A model generated the notes under the pieces. It did no database searches, had not been told where the DNA came from, and was given only the letters and a program-made list of their open reading frames with translations. A stretch of DNA of 64,000 nt from JAGQKC01 sp965223675 (GTDB lineage: Bacteria; Nitrospirota; Nitrospiria; Nitrospirales; UBA8639): positions 3,968,001-4,032,000 of the forward strand of contig OZ245013.1 in the NCBI GenBank assembly GCA_965223675.1, in the 5' to 3' direction. Of this stretch, positions 33,590-42,453 are shown piece after piece. Within the stretch, counting starts at the first letter, position 1. Each line of letters starts with the position of its first letter. Both the position numbers and the translations under genes were made by a program.

Positions 33590-34672
33590 ATGTTAAAAGT
33601 TCATTCCAACATTGAATCGCTGGTTCCGTATTCTCCGGGAAAGCCGATGGACGAATTGGAGCGAGAACTGGGAATTACGAATGCGATTAAACTTGCATCG
33701 AATGAGAATCCCTTGGGGCCATCCCCAAAAGCTCAAGCGGTACTTGCAGATGGCGTGGCAACTCTTCATCGCTATCCTGATGGCGGAGCGCATTATTTGC
33801 GGCGAGCTCTTGCCGAGCGGTGGAAGGTGTCGGCAGATCAAGTGATCGTGGGCAATGGCTCGGATGAAGTGATTAGCCTGTTGATCAAAGCGTTCTTGGC
33901 ACCAGGTCAGGAAGCCGTAATGGCTGACCATACTTTTGTGATGTATAAACTTTCCGTGCAGGGATCACATGGTGTGCCTGTTGAAGTGCCTTTGAAGGAT
34001 TGGCGGCATGATCTTTCAGCTATGGCCAAAGCCGTGACGGACAAAACACGCTTATTATTTCTCTGTAACCCCAACAATCCCACGGGCACAATGGTCTCGA
34101 AAGCCGAGGTAGATGCCTTCCTAACCAGATTGCCTGAACATGTCATTGTCGTCTTTGATGAAGCCTACTACGAGTATGTCAGATCAACAGAATATCCGGA
34201 AAGTCTGAACTATGTGAAGCAGCAGCGGCAAGTTGTGGTCTTGCGAACGTTTTCGAAAATTTATGGTCTTGCAGGATTACGAGTGGGGTATGGAATCACA
34301 TCACCGAAAATTGTCGACTACGTCAATCGAGTGCGGCCACCATTCAATGCGAATAGTCTTGCACAATTAGCTGCGTTGGAGGCTCTTGAGGATGAAGAGC
34401 ATGTCGCGACGAGTCGATCAATGAATGAAACTGAGATGGGTGTCCTGGAAAAAGAGCTGAGTCAACTGGGAATGGAAGTCATCCCCAGTCAAGCAAACTT
34501 CCTCTATTTTGATACTAAGCGAGAAGGGCGACAAATTTTTGATGGGCTACTTCGAGAAGGCGTCATCGTACGTCATATCAAAGGCTCTATGATTCGTGTC
34601 ACGGTTGGAAGGCCAGAAGAGAACCGTCGGTTTCTTGAGGCACTAGAAAAGATCCTCGGTCGTCTCTCGTAA
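33590..34672 (+). CDS. hisC: Histidinol-phosphate / aromatic aminotransferase
   Basis: PLP-dependent class I/II aminotransferase of 360 residues. It has KLASNENPLGPSPKA, the substrate and cofactor segments VGNGSDEVISLLIKAFL and FLCNPNNPTGTMV, the aspartate in VVFDEAYYEYV, and the Schiff-base Lys in TFSKIYGLAGLRVGYG. This is the HisC2 subgroup pattern. Lying between pheA and aroF suggests it also, or mainly, transaminates phenylpyruvate and hydroxyphenylpyruvate in Phe/Tyr synthesis, a known secondary activity of HisC2. No other his gene is in the window. Confidence 0.92.
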   Translation: MLKVHSNIESLVPYSPGKPMDELERELGITNAIKLASNENPLGPSPKAQAVLADGVATLHRYPDGGAHYLRRALAERWKVSADQVIVGNGSDEVISLLIKAFLAPGQEAVMADHTFVMYKLSVQGSHGVPVEVPLKDWRHDLSAMAKAVTDKTRLLFLCNPNNPTGTMVSKAEVDAFLTRLPEHVIVVFDEAYYEYVRSTEYPESLNYVKQQRQVVVLRTFSKIYGLAGLRVGYGITSPKIVDYVNRVRPPFNANSLAQLAALEALEDEEHVATSRSMNETEMGVLEKELSQLGMEVIPSQANFLYFDTKREGRQIFDGLLREGVIVRHIKGSMIRVTVGRPEENRRFLEALEKILGRLS

Positions 34673-34686
34673 CGGAAATATTCTAT

Positions 34687-35700
34687 ATGATCATCGTGAT
34701 GAAACCGGAAGCCACTGAGCATGATGTCGATCATCTGGTTGAGCGGCTGCGTGAGTTAGGATTAAAGGCTCAGGTTTCAACTGGTGAAGAGCGCACCGTA
34801 GTCGGTGTGATTGGTGATGACCGTATTCTCCAAAATCAGCCACTCACCGTATTCCCTGGCGTTGAAAGTGTGACGCCAGTCTTAGCTCCATGGAAATTGG
34901 TCAGTCGCGAATTTCAAAAACACAACAGCGTGATTGATGTCAACGGAGTTAAAGTTGGTGGGAAGAAAATTGCGATTATGGCCGGTCCCTGCGCGGTCGA
35001 AAAACGCGAGCTAACGGTGGGCATTGCCAAAGAAGTTTCTTCCGCTGGTGCGTCGATTTTACGAGGTGGGGCGTATAAACCCCGGACATCGCCGTATTCT
35101 TTTCAAGGGTTGGGACAAGAAGGGTTGGATTTTCTGGTCGAGGCTCGCAAGGAAACAGGTTTACCCGTCGTGAGCGAAATTTTGGATGCCAGAGATCTCG
35201 GACATTTTTTAGAGAAGGCTGACATCATTCAAATTGGCGCCAGAAATATGCAGAATTTTGAGTTACTCAAAGAAGTTGGCGATTACGATAAGCCGGTCTT
35301 ATTGAAACGCGGTCTTTCGGCCACCATTAAGGAATTCTTGCTTTCAGCGGAGTACCTCATGTCTCGAGGCAATCGCAATGTCATGCTCTGTGAGCGAGGC
35401 ATTCGGACGTTTGAAACGCAATACCGGAATACGCTCGATCTCAGCGCTGTTCCTACCCTCAAAGAGATGTCTCACCTCCCTGTCATTGTCGATCCAAGTC
35501 ACGCGACCGGGAAATGGAATCTTGTCGCTCCCATGGCCAAAGCGGCCATCGCCTGTGGGGCCGATGGGTTGCTTATAGAGGTACATTCTAATCCAGAGTG
35601 TGCGCTGTGCGACGGTGAAGAATCTTTAAAGCCATCGCGCTTCAAAGACCTCATGTCGAGTATGAAGCTGATTGCTGAAGCCGTCGGGCGCGATCTATAG
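34687..35700 (+). CDS. aroF: 3-deoxy-7-phosphoheptulonate synthase (DAHP synthase)
   Basis: First shikimate-pathway enzyme, joining PEP and erythrose 4-phosphate. The 337-residue type I-beta protein has an N-terminal ferredoxin-like/ACT-like regulatory domain (MIIVMKPEATEHDVDHLVER to about residue 70) and a barrel with MAGPCAVEKRE, RGGAYKPRTSPYSFQGLG, KRGLSATIKEFLLSAEYL and PVIVDPSHATGKWN. This is the Thermotoga-like layout, in which the N-domain confers Tyr/Phe inhibition. It is 14 bases after hisC. Confidence 0.96.
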   Translation: MIIVMKPEATEHDVDHLVERLRELGLKAQVSTGEERTVVGVIGDDRILQNQPLTVFPGVESVTPVLAPWKLVSREFQKHNSVIDVNGVKVGGKKIAIMAGPCAVEKRELTVGIAKEVSSAGASILRGGAYKPRTSPYSFQGLGQEGLDFLVEARKETGLPVVSEILDARDLGHFLEKADIIQIGARNMQNFELLKEVGDYDKPVLLKRGLSATIKEFLLSAEYLMSRGNRNVMLCERGIRTFETQYRNTLDLSAVPTLKEMSHLPVIVDPSHATGKWNLVAPMAKAAIACGADGLLIEVHSNPECALCDGEESLKPSRFKDLMSSMKLIAEAVGRDL

Positions 35701-35794
35701 TGGTGCAGTTGGCCTTCGTCACTTCTAGATTGAGAGAGCCCTCTCCGCCGCGATTGTGACGTTGAGTACGCTTCACGCTTAGAACTGAATCAGA

Positions 35795-36667
35795 ATGAAC
35801 GGGATTTTTCAGAAAGTTGTCATTGTTGGCGTTGGTCTGATTGGCGGTTCGCTCGGGCTGATCCTCAAGCAAAAGTGTTTAGCCGCGACGGTTGTTGGTG
35901 TGGGCCGTCGTGTTGAAAATCTTCAATTGGCTGTGAAGCTTGCAGCTATCGATCGTTACGAAACCAATGTACATGAAGCGGTGAAGGATGCGGATTTAGT
36001 GATTTTAGCAACGCCGGTCGATACCTATGCCGCTCATTTGCGAGAGTGGGGAGGAAATTTACCGGCAAGGGCCATTGTGAGTGACGTTGGGAGTGTGAAA
36101 GGGCACTTAGTTGAACAGGCTGAACAATTACTTCCCCCTAATGTTCACTTTGTTGGGGCACATCCGATTGCAGGAAAAGAAAAGTCCGGTGTAGCGCACG
36201 CTACACCGGACTTGTTTCAGAAAGCTCGTTGCATCGTCACTCCAACTCAGAAGACTGATGCAGAGGCATTAGACGCTATTTGCCAACTTTGGGAATCTGC
36301 AGGCTCTATAGTTTGTAAACTTGATCCATTTGATCATGATTTTGTCTTGGGGGCAGTCAGCCATTTACCTCATGTTGCCGCATTTTCATTGATGCAGGCG
36401 CTGACAGAATTTCAGAGCCAATTGGGAGGCTCTCAATCACTGTTGGACTATTCAGGAGGTGGGTTGCGTGATACGACGCGGATTGCCGCCAGTTCCCCAG
36501 AAATGTGGCGTGATATTTGTCTTGCGAATAGAGACAATCTGCTAAAAATGATTGCTGTCTATATCCAAAATCTCGAGCAGTTCAAAGGCGCAGTGAAAAA
36601 TGGCGATGGAGTAGGATTAGAAAAAATTATGGAACAGGCAAAGCAAGCCAGAGAGCGTCTTCAATGA
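35795..36667 (+). CDS. tyrA: Prephenate dehydrogenase
   Basis: Oxidative decarboxylation of prephenate to hydroxyphenylpyruvate for Tyr. The 290-residue protein has the dinucleotide loop VGVGLIGGSLGLILKQK, ILATPVDTYAAHL, VSDVGSVKGHLV and the catalytic/substrate region FVGAHPIAGKEKSGV, then SHLPHVAAFSLMQAL. It could accept arogenate; that cannot be told. There is no ACT domain. A perfect 14-bp inverted repeat (36182-36213) lies within the codons for KSGVAHATPDL. The end overlaps aroA by four bases. Confidence 0.95.
   Translation: MNGIFQKVVIVGVGLIGGSLGLILKQKCLAATVVGVGRRVENLQLAVKLAAIDRYETNVHEAVKDADLVILATPVDTYAAHLREWGGNLPARAIVSDVGSVKGHLVEQAEQLLPPNVHFVGAHPIAGKEKSGVAHATPDLFQKARCIVTPTQKTDAEALDAICQLWESAGSIVCKLDPFDHDFVLGAVSHLPHVAAFSLMQALTEFQSQLGGSQSLLDYSGGGLRDTTRIAASSPEMWRDICLANRDNLLKMIAVYIQNLEQFKGAVKNGDGVGLEKIMEQAKQARERLQ
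36182..36213. repeat. Perfect 14-bp inverted repeat inside tyrA
   Basis: AAGTCCGGTGTAGC (36182-36195) and GCTACACCGGACTT (36200-36213) are perfect arms around GCAC. The reading frame passes through without interruption. The stem is very stable for a coding region and would hinder translation or cause pausing. It is the longest tight hairpin I found in the window. Confidence 0.85.
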
Positions 36668-37965
36668 GTTCATGGTCGACCACTGCTGCCACCAAACCAC
36701 TTCGCGGAACCGTGCACGTTGCCGGCGATAAGTCCATTACTCATCGGGCTCTGATACTCGGGGCGTTAGCTCAAGGGGAAACGACGATTTCCGGCTACTG
36801 TTTGGGAGAAGATTGTCTCAATACTCTTCGAGTCGTTCGTGCTCTAGGAATTCCAGTTGAAGAAGCAGAAAGTGGGGACCTGCGAGTGTTAGGAAAAGGA
36901 CTTTGGGGTTTAACGGAACCCACGACAGTTCTTGATTGTGGGAATTCAGGAACTGGTCTTCGACTTTTAGCCGGGGTGTTAGCGGGTCAGGACTTTTTTT
37001 CGGTCTTAACGGGTGATGCTTCCCTTCGTAATCGACCCATGGGCCGAGTCGTCAATCCCCTCCGAGCCATGGGGGCGTCTATTACGGGTCGAAGAGCCGG
37101 TGAGTATGCCCCATTGGCCATTACAGGACAAGGATTGAAAGGTTGCGAGTATATCTCACCCGTAGCAAGTGCCCAGGTGAAGTCTGCGGTGTTGCTGGCA
37201 GGTCTGTTGGCCGAAGGAGCCACGAGTGTGAGTGAGCCGATAAAGTCCCGTGACCATACCGAGCGCATGCTACGGTATTTAGGTGTCGATGTGCAGGTCA
37301 ATGAGCGTACAGCCTCAGTGACCGGTCGTCGTTCGTTCACAGGAAAACCACTTTCTGTTCCTGGAGATATGTCAGCTGCTGCATTTTTTCTGGTTGCGGC
37401 CTCTATTGTACCAGAATCGGAGCTCTGTCTATCAGGTATTGGGATAAATCCAGCTCGAACAGGGGTCGTCGAAGTTCTGAACAAAATGGGAGCGGACATT
37501 CAGGTTATCAATAGGCGAGAACTCTCAGGCGAACCGGTTGCTGATTTAGTGGTAAAGGCAGCACAACTCCAGGGAATTGCTATCGGGCCGGAGCTGATAC
37601 CAAAGACCATTGATGAACTCCCGATATTGTGCGTCGCCGCTGCAGCAGCGAAAGGGCAGACACGCATCACTGGTGCTCAGGAGCTGCGAGTCAAAGAAAC
37701 CGATCGCATACGGGCAATGGCTGTAGAATTGACAAAACTCGGTATTGCTATTGAAGAAAGCTCTGATGGACTGTTCATTGCCGGTGGTGATACGTTTACG
37801 GGAGCTCAATGTCAAAGCTATGGGGATCATCGGGTAGCGATGTCGTTGGCAATAGCCGGGCTGATTGCCGATTCTCCCATTGTCATTGATGAGACGGAAT
37901 GCATTGAAACTTCATTTCCTGGATTTCAAGGCAAGTTATTGGATTTATTGACAAACTCTCAGTGA
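36664..37965 (+). CDS. aroA: 3-phosphoshikimate 1-carboxyvinyltransferase (EPSP synthase)
   Basis: Sixth step of the shikimate pathway. The 433-residue protein has GDKSITHRALILGALAQG, DCGNSGTGLRLLAGVLAGQ, SLRNRPMGRVVNPLRAMGA, the catalytic Asp/Glu region KTIDELPILCVAAAAAKG and ELRVKETDRIRAMAVEL, and YGDHRVAMSLAIAGL. LAGVLAGQ after the NSGT-G-RL motif resembles class II-type enzymes; glyphosate sensitivity is not inferred. It overlaps tyrA by four and cmk by four bases. Confidence 0.97.
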   Translation: MSSWSTTAATKPLRGTVHVAGDKSITHRALILGALAQGETTISGYCLGEDCLNTLRVVRALGIPVEEAESGDLRVLGKGLWGLTEPTTVLDCGNSGTGLRLLAGVLAGQDFFSVLTGDASLRNRPMGRVVNPLRAMGASITGRRAGEYAPLAITGQGLKGCEYISPVASAQVKSAVLLAGLLAEGATSVSEPIKSRDHTERMLRYLGVDVQVNERTASVTGRRSFTGKPLSVPGDMSAAAFFLVAASIVPESELCLSGIGINPARTGVVEVLNKMGADIQVINRRELSGEPVADLVVKAAQLQGIAIGPELIPKTIDELPILCVAAAAAKGQTRITGAQELRVKETDRIRAMAVELTKLGIAIEESSDGLFIAGGDTFTGAQCQSYGDHRVAMSLAIAGLIADSPIVIDETECIETSFPGFQGKLLDLLTNSQ

Positions 37966-38684
37966 GCACTATAATACGAAAATGGCAGGAAAGTGGGCGC
38001 AGCCCTGGGCCCAAGCTTCGTCAGTTGATTATCGCGATTGATGGTCCTGCCGGTGTGGGTAAGAGCACGCTGTCGAAACGGCTTGCTACACATTTAGGGT
38101 ATACATATCTTGATACTGGTTCGCTATACCGTGGTATCGCGTGGAAGGTGAAAGTAAGCAAAATTGATCCACAAGACTTGGATCAGGTTAAAGCACTCCT
38201 TGCCACAACCAAGCTTGCGCTCACTTCACGTCATCACACGCTTTGCGTCCTTGTGGACGATCAAGATGTGACTTCTGAGCTTCGCAGCCTTGCTGTCAGT
38301 CAGTTAGCTTCAACGGTAGCCGCCTATTCATGTGTCCGTGATTGGTTGCTACCCATTCAACGAGAATTTGCATCAGCAGGAAACGTTGTTGTGGAAGGGC
38401 GCGATATGGGGACCAAAGTCTTTCCACGCGCCGATGTCAAGTTCTTTCTTGATGCTGACCCCGATGTTCGGCTACATCGTCGGTATCAGGAACTACAAAA
38501 CGATGATGAAGGTAAAAGTTGGGATGATGTCCGGCGGGAAATGGCTATCAGAGATGAACGCGATCGGTCGCGTGAGGCAGCCCCGCTGATTCCAGCCACT
38601 GATGCGATAATGCTTGATACCTCCAATTTGTCGATTGATCAGGTGTTGGACCGTATGATTGAAGTCATTTCAGCACGTCCGTGA
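37962..38684 (+). CDS. cmk: Cytidylate kinase
   Basis: Phosphorylates CMP and dCMP. The P-loop is IAIDGPAGVGKSTLSKRLA near residue 27, followed by YLDTGSLYRGIAWKV, VVEGRDMGTKVFPRADVKF and the lid RDERDRSREAAPLIPA. The N-terminal 20 residues before the P-loop are extra, so a later start is possible, although the first ATG overlaps the aroA stop (GTGA-type overlap). aroA-cmk-plsC-rpsA is a common bacterial arrangement. Confidence 0.95.
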   Translation: MSTIIRKWQESGRSPGPKLRQLIIAIDGPAGVGKSTLSKRLATHLGYTYLDTGSLYRGIAWKVKVSKIDPQDLDQVKALLATTKLALTSRHHTLCVLVDDQDVTSELRSLAVSQLASTVAAYSCVRDWLLPIQREFASAGNVVVEGRDMGTKVFPRADVKFFLDADPDVRLHRRYQELQNDDEGKSWDDVRREMAIRDERDRSREAAPLIPATDAIMLDTSNLSIDQVLDRMIEVISARP

Positions 38685-39325
38685 GTGGGTTTGTCTATGC
38701 CTGTATTTGGGCAGCATTCAACATTCTTGGTCGAGTGTTTTTTCGATATCGTGCTCATGGGACACACCACATTCCGAAAACTGGAGGAATCTTATTCGCA
38801 GCCAACCATGCCAGCTATGTAGACATCCCGTTTTTAGGGTGTGGCATTCCCAGGCGCGTGTCGTTTCTGGGGCGTGCGAATCTTTTCCCATATTCTATTG
38901 TCAATTGGATGTTCCGGAAGATTGCGTGGATTCCACTCAAGACTAACCGGATAGACCGGGCCGCTTTGAATGAAGTGGTATTTCGGTTGAGAGCAGGAAA
39001 GTGCGTGGTGATTTTTCCTGAAGGTACGAGGACTCCTAATGGAGATCTTCAGGAAGGAAAACCTGGCATTGGCATGATTGTCGCGGAGGCGAAATGCCCG
39101 GTTATTCCAGCCTATATCGCTGGGACGTTTGATGTACTGCCCATAGGGACTTCCCGGTTACGACTGAGACCTATTGATATTCACATTGGAGAGCCAATGA
39201 CATTCCGAAAATTAGAGGGGCAAGAACCTAAAGATTATTATCGCACCGTCAGTGAAACCGTGATGATCCGTATTGCGGAGTTAGGGCACGTATCGGCCCC
39301 GAGTCCGGTATTCGTCGATAAGTAA
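38681..39325 (+). CDS. plsC: 1-acyl-sn-glycerol-3-phosphate acyltransferase
   Basis: Second acylation in phosphatidic acid synthesis, at the inner membrane. The 214-residue protein starts with a hydrophobic segment (FVYACIWAAFNILGRVFF) and has the acyltransferase motifs NHASYVD (H-x4-D), FLGRANLFPY, FPEGTRTPNG and VIPAYIAGT. It overlaps cmk by four bases. With PlsX and PgsA elsewhere in the window it belongs to phospholipid synthesis. Confidence 0.93.
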   Translation: MSGFVYACIWAAFNILGRVFFRYRAHGTHHIPKTGGILFAANHASYVDIPFLGCGIPRRVSFLGRANLFPYSIVNWMFRKIAWIPLKTNRIDRAALNEVVFRLRAGKCVVIFPEGTRTPNGDLQEGKPGIGMIVAEAKCPVIPAYIAGTFDVLPIGTSRLRLRPIDIHIGEPMTFRKLEGQEPKDYYRTVSETVMIRIAELGHVSAPSPVFVDK

Positions 39326-39357
39326 TATGTCATATATCAATTATGCAGGTCTTCCAG

Positions 39358-39380
39358 CGAACCGATAGCTGAGGGGTTCG
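39358..39380 (+). other. Short hairpin in the rpsA leader
   Basis: CGAACC (39358-39363) pairs with GGTTCG (39375-39380) around an 11-base loop, 60 bases before rpsA. S1 often autoregulates its own mRNA through leader hairpins, so this is a candidate, but a six-pair stem is weak evidence. Confidence 0.3.
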
Positions 39381-39440
39381 GTGGAGGTTTTATTCGTATC
39401 ATCAGCAGTGCAATGAGCAGAGTGGAGGCGGAGTAAGAGA

Positions 39441-41141
39441 ATGACTACAGTTTCAGAACAACCCGAACAACTGGATCGCGAGGCTCTCGCAGCGCTTTAT
39501 GAAGAAACTTTTCGTAACATCGAGGAAGGCACGATTACCGAAGGAAGTGTGGTCAACATCCAGCGTGAACGGGTTGTCGTTGATATCGGCTATAAGTCTG
39601 AAGGCATGATTCCGTCTGATCAGTTTTCCACTGAAGAGCTCCAAACTCTAACCGTGGGAGATACGATACAGGTCTATATCGAACAGTGTGAAGATGCCGA
39701 AGGTAATTTGCTCTTGTCGAAAGAAAAAGCGGATAAGATGAAAGTGTGGGAAGATCTTGAAGTGGCTCATCGTGATGATAAAGAGGTCGAAGGTAAAGTG
39801 CTTTCGAGGATCAAGGGCGGGATGATGGTGGATATTGGCGTAAAAGCATTTCTTCCTGGTTCGCAGATTGACTTGACGCCCGTTCGTGATTTGGATGGGT
39901 TAGTCGGCAAATCCTTTAATTTTAAGATTATCAAAGTTAACCATCGGAGAGGCAACGTCGTAGTGTCTCGACGCGCGTTACTTGAAGAAACGCGAGACAA
40001 AAAGCGGCAGACGACGTTATCAACCTTGACTGAAGGGCAACTTATCACGGGGACCGTGAAGAATATTACAGATTATGGTGCCTTTCTTGATCTGGGAGGC
40101 ATTGATGGGTTGCTTCACATCACGGACATCTCATGGGGCCGCGTTGGTCATCCCTCGGATATGTTTTCGATTGGCGACCGTATTGAAGTGTTGGTGTTGA
40201 AGTATGATCGCGAAACTGGACGAATCTCTTTGGGCTTGAAGCAAAAGACAGCTGACCCATGGAGTAAAGTTGAAGAAAAGTATCCTGAAGGCAGCCGGGT
40301 TCCGGGGAAAGTGGTCAGCCTGACCGATTATGGTGCGTTTGTAGAATTAGAACCAGGTGTTGAAGGGTTAGTTCATGTCTCTGAAATGTCATGGACTCAC
40401 GAAGTGCGCCATCCCTCGCGTGTCGTATCTATTGGGGATCAGATTGATTCGCAAGTCCTTCATGTTGATCAGCAGAGTCGGAAGATTTCACTCGGGATGA
40501 AGCAAACGGCTCCGAACCCATGGGATGTCATCGAATCGAAATATCCTGAAGGGACTCACATTGAGGGAAAAGTAAAAAGCGTCACGGACTTTGGTGCATT
40601 TGTTGGTCTGGAAGAAGGCATTGATGGGCTCATTCATATCTCTGATATGTCTTGGACGAAACATATTAAGCATCCATCCGAATTATTTAAAAAAGGTCAA
40701 TCGGTGCAGGCCGTGATTCTTCGAATCGATAAAGATAAAGAGCGATTATCATTAGGCTATAAACAACTCGCTGCTGATCCTTGGGAGTCTGAGATCCCTT
40801 CTCGGTTTCAGATTGGGGGACAAGCTACTGGCCAGGTAACCAAGATTGCTGACTTTGGGGTATTTATTGAACTGGATGGTGGAGTCGAAGGTCTTATTCA
40901 TGTCAGTGAAATTAACCTCGCTCCGCAAGAGCGGGTTGAGGAGAAATTTGAAGTTGGGCAAGAAGTGACCGCGAAAATTGTTAAAGTGGATTGTGAAGAA
41001 CGTAAAATTGCATTAAGTGTATCAGAGCATCTTCGAGAGTCTGATCAAGATCAACTTGCAGCGTTTCATACTTCGCAGGGAGACATTGATCAAAGTCTAG
41101 GGCGAATAACACAAGAAAAAAATGCTGACGCACAAGAGTAA
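39441..41141 (+). CDS. rpsA: 30S ribosomal protein S1
   Basis: Binds mRNA and helps start translation. The 566-residue protein holds six S1 repeats, recognisable by phrases such as GSVVNIQRERVVVDIGYKSE, GKVLSRIKGGMMVDIGVKAF, GTVKNITDYGAFLDLGGIDG, GKVVSLTDYGAFVELEPGVE, GKVKSVTDFGAFVGLEEGID and GQVTKIADFGVFIELDGGVE. The first two bind the ribosome in known S1 proteins, the rest RNA. Full length like proteobacterial S1. GGAGGCGGA precedes the ATG. sppA follows after 34 bases. Confidence 0.97.
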   Translation: MTTVSEQPEQLDREALAALYEETFRNIEEGTITEGSVVNIQRERVVVDIGYKSEGMIPSDQFSTEELQTLTVGDTIQVYIEQCEDAEGNLLLSKEKADKMKVWEDLEVAHRDDKEVEGKVLSRIKGGMMVDIGVKAFLPGSQIDLTPVRDLDGLVGKSFNFKIIKVNHRRGNVVVSRRALLEETRDKKRQTTLSTLTEGQLITGTVKNITDYGAFLDLGGIDGLLHITDISWGRVGHPSDMFSIGDRIEVLVLKYDRETGRISLGLKQKTADPWSKVEEKYPEGSRVPGKVVSLTDYGAFVELEPGVEGLVHVSEMSWTHEVRHPSRVVSIGDQIDSQVLHVDQQSRKISLGMKQTAPNPWDVIESKYPEGTHIEGKVKSVTDFGAFVGLEEGIDGLIHISDMSWTKHIKHPSELFKKGQSVQAVILRIDKDKERLSLGYKQLAADPWESEIPSRFQIGGQATGQVTKIADFGVFIELDGGVEGLIHVSEINLAPQERVEEKFEVGQEVTAKIVKVDCEERKIALSVSEHLRESDQDQLAAFHTSQGDIDQSLGRITQEKNADAQE

Positions 41142-41175
41142 GTTTTACTCATGACCAAGATAACTGTTACTGCAT

Positions 41176-42075
41176 ATGTCTGATTCATACTCTTCACCTG
41201 CTCCACGGTCATCTTGGTTGAAGCGGGTATTCTGGATTTTGATCGCCGCTGTTGCATTAACCTGGCTAGGCAAAGCGCTCTTGCCTGACGTGGCCTCCTA
41301 TGGCAAGGAACAAGTTGCGGTTGTACGCGTAGAAGGCCCAATTCTAGACTCTAGGCAGACAGTCACGGATCTTGAGGATTTCAGTAAGGATCCCTTGGTG
41401 AAAGCGATTGTGGTTCGGATCGATAGTCCAGGAGGAGGCGTTGCCCCCTCTCAAGAGATTTATAATGCCGTGAAGCGCGTAAAATCGGAGCACAACAAAA
41501 CGGTGGTAGCTTCGATGGGCACCGTTGCGGCTTCAGGAGGGTACTATATCGCCGTGGCGAGTGATCGGGTGTTGGCCAACCCTGGAACCCTTACCGGGAG
41601 TATCGGCGTTATTATGCAAATGGCCAACTTCCAAGAATTGTTAAAAAAAGTCGGCGTACAGAATTTCGTGATAAAAAGTGGCCGGTATAAGGATATTGGG
41701 TCACCATTTCGGCCAATGGAGGACGAGGATCGCAAATTATTGCAGTCAGTGATGGATGATGTTCATCGCCAGTTTATCGAAGCGGTCGCTGAAGGACGAT
41801 CGTTAGATGTGGCTGATGTTGAAGTGCTAGCTGATGGAAGGGTCTTCACGGGACAACAGGCGAAGGACTCTCTTCTTATTGACGAACTCGGAGATTTGAC
41901 GGATGCGATTCAGTTAGCCGGGAAATTAAGTGGAATTCAAGGTGAGCCACGGGTCGTCGAGCCAACAAGGGAGTTTTCTTTCAGAGATTTTATTGAAAGT
42001 TCATTTTTGGGAAGAACGTCTTCTGCGCTCTTGCAAACAGCGTGGAATCCACTCATGTACCTAATGGTTTTTTGA
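41176..42075 (+). CDS. sppA: Signal peptide peptidase SppA (short form)
   Basis: Membrane-bound S49 serine protease that degrades cleaved signal peptides. One N-terminal membrane span (VFWILIAAVALTWLGKALL) is followed by VRIDSPGGGVAPSQEIYNAV, the nucleophile Ser in SMGTVAASGGYYIAVA and the general-base Lys in SGRYKDIGSPFRPM. The 299 residues match the single-domain Bacillus-type form that must oligomerise. rpsA-sppA-ihf order is common in several phyla. Confidence 0.94.
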   Translation: MSDSYSSPAPRSSWLKRVFWILIAAVALTWLGKALLPDVASYGKEQVAVVRVEGPILDSRQTVTDLEDFSKDPLVKAIVVRIDSPGGGVAPSQEIYNAVKRVKSEHNKTVVASMGTVAASGGYYIAVASDRVLANPGTLTGSIGVIMQMANFQELLKKVGVQNFVIKSGRYKDIGSPFRPMEDEDRKLLQSVMDDVHRQFIEAVAEGRSLDVADVEVLADGRVFTGQQAKDSLLIDELGDLTDAIQLAGKLSGIQGEPRVVEPTREFSFRDFIESSFLGRTSSALLQTAWNPLMYLMVF

Positions 42076-42151
42076 TAAGTTGGTCTGGTATGCTTATGTG
42101 AGGTTTTTAAAGTCAGTATGAGTCTAAGTTGTGTTGTTGAAGGAGGCATGG

Positions 42152-42430
42152 ATGACAAAAGCTCACTTGATTGAAAAACTGAGTGAACAGGCTCCCACGT
42201 TAAGCCATCGACAGGCAGAACTTGTCGTAAACACGATTTTTGACTCCATTCGAGATTCCTTGAAAGATGGTGAAAAAACTGAAATACGTGGGTTTGGGAG
42301 TTTTCGCTTGCGGATCCGTCAGACTAAAGAGGGGCGAAACCCCAAAACAGGAGAAACGGTCGAAGTCCCCGAGAAGCGGATGCCATTTTTTAAAGCCGGA
42401 AAAGAAATTAAAGAATTACTTAACCAATAA
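42152..42430 (+). CDS. HU/IHF-family DNA-binding protein (IHF beta-like)
   Basis: Small DNA-bending protein of 92 residues: MTKAHLIEKLSEQAPTLSHR, GEKTEIRGFGSFRLRIR, GRNPKTGETVEVPEKRMPFF and KELLNQ. The arm with RNPKTGE and the position downstream of rpsA and sppA favour IHF-beta (IhfB). The ATG at 42152 has AAGGAGG (42140-42146) five bases upstream, which excludes the longer GTG/TTG starts. Confidence 0.93.
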   Translation: MTKAHLIEKLSEQAPTLSHRQAELVVNTIFDSIRDSLKDGEKTEIRGFGSFRLRIRQTKEGRNPKTGETVEVPEKRMPFFKAGKEIKELLNQ

Positions 42431-42453
42431 CTGTGAATTGAGAATGTACGGCC

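Noticed and set aside
36987..37499. A 170-codon antisense frame within aroA
   Set aside because: Entirely inside a well-conserved EPSP synthase gene; no motif and no start signal.
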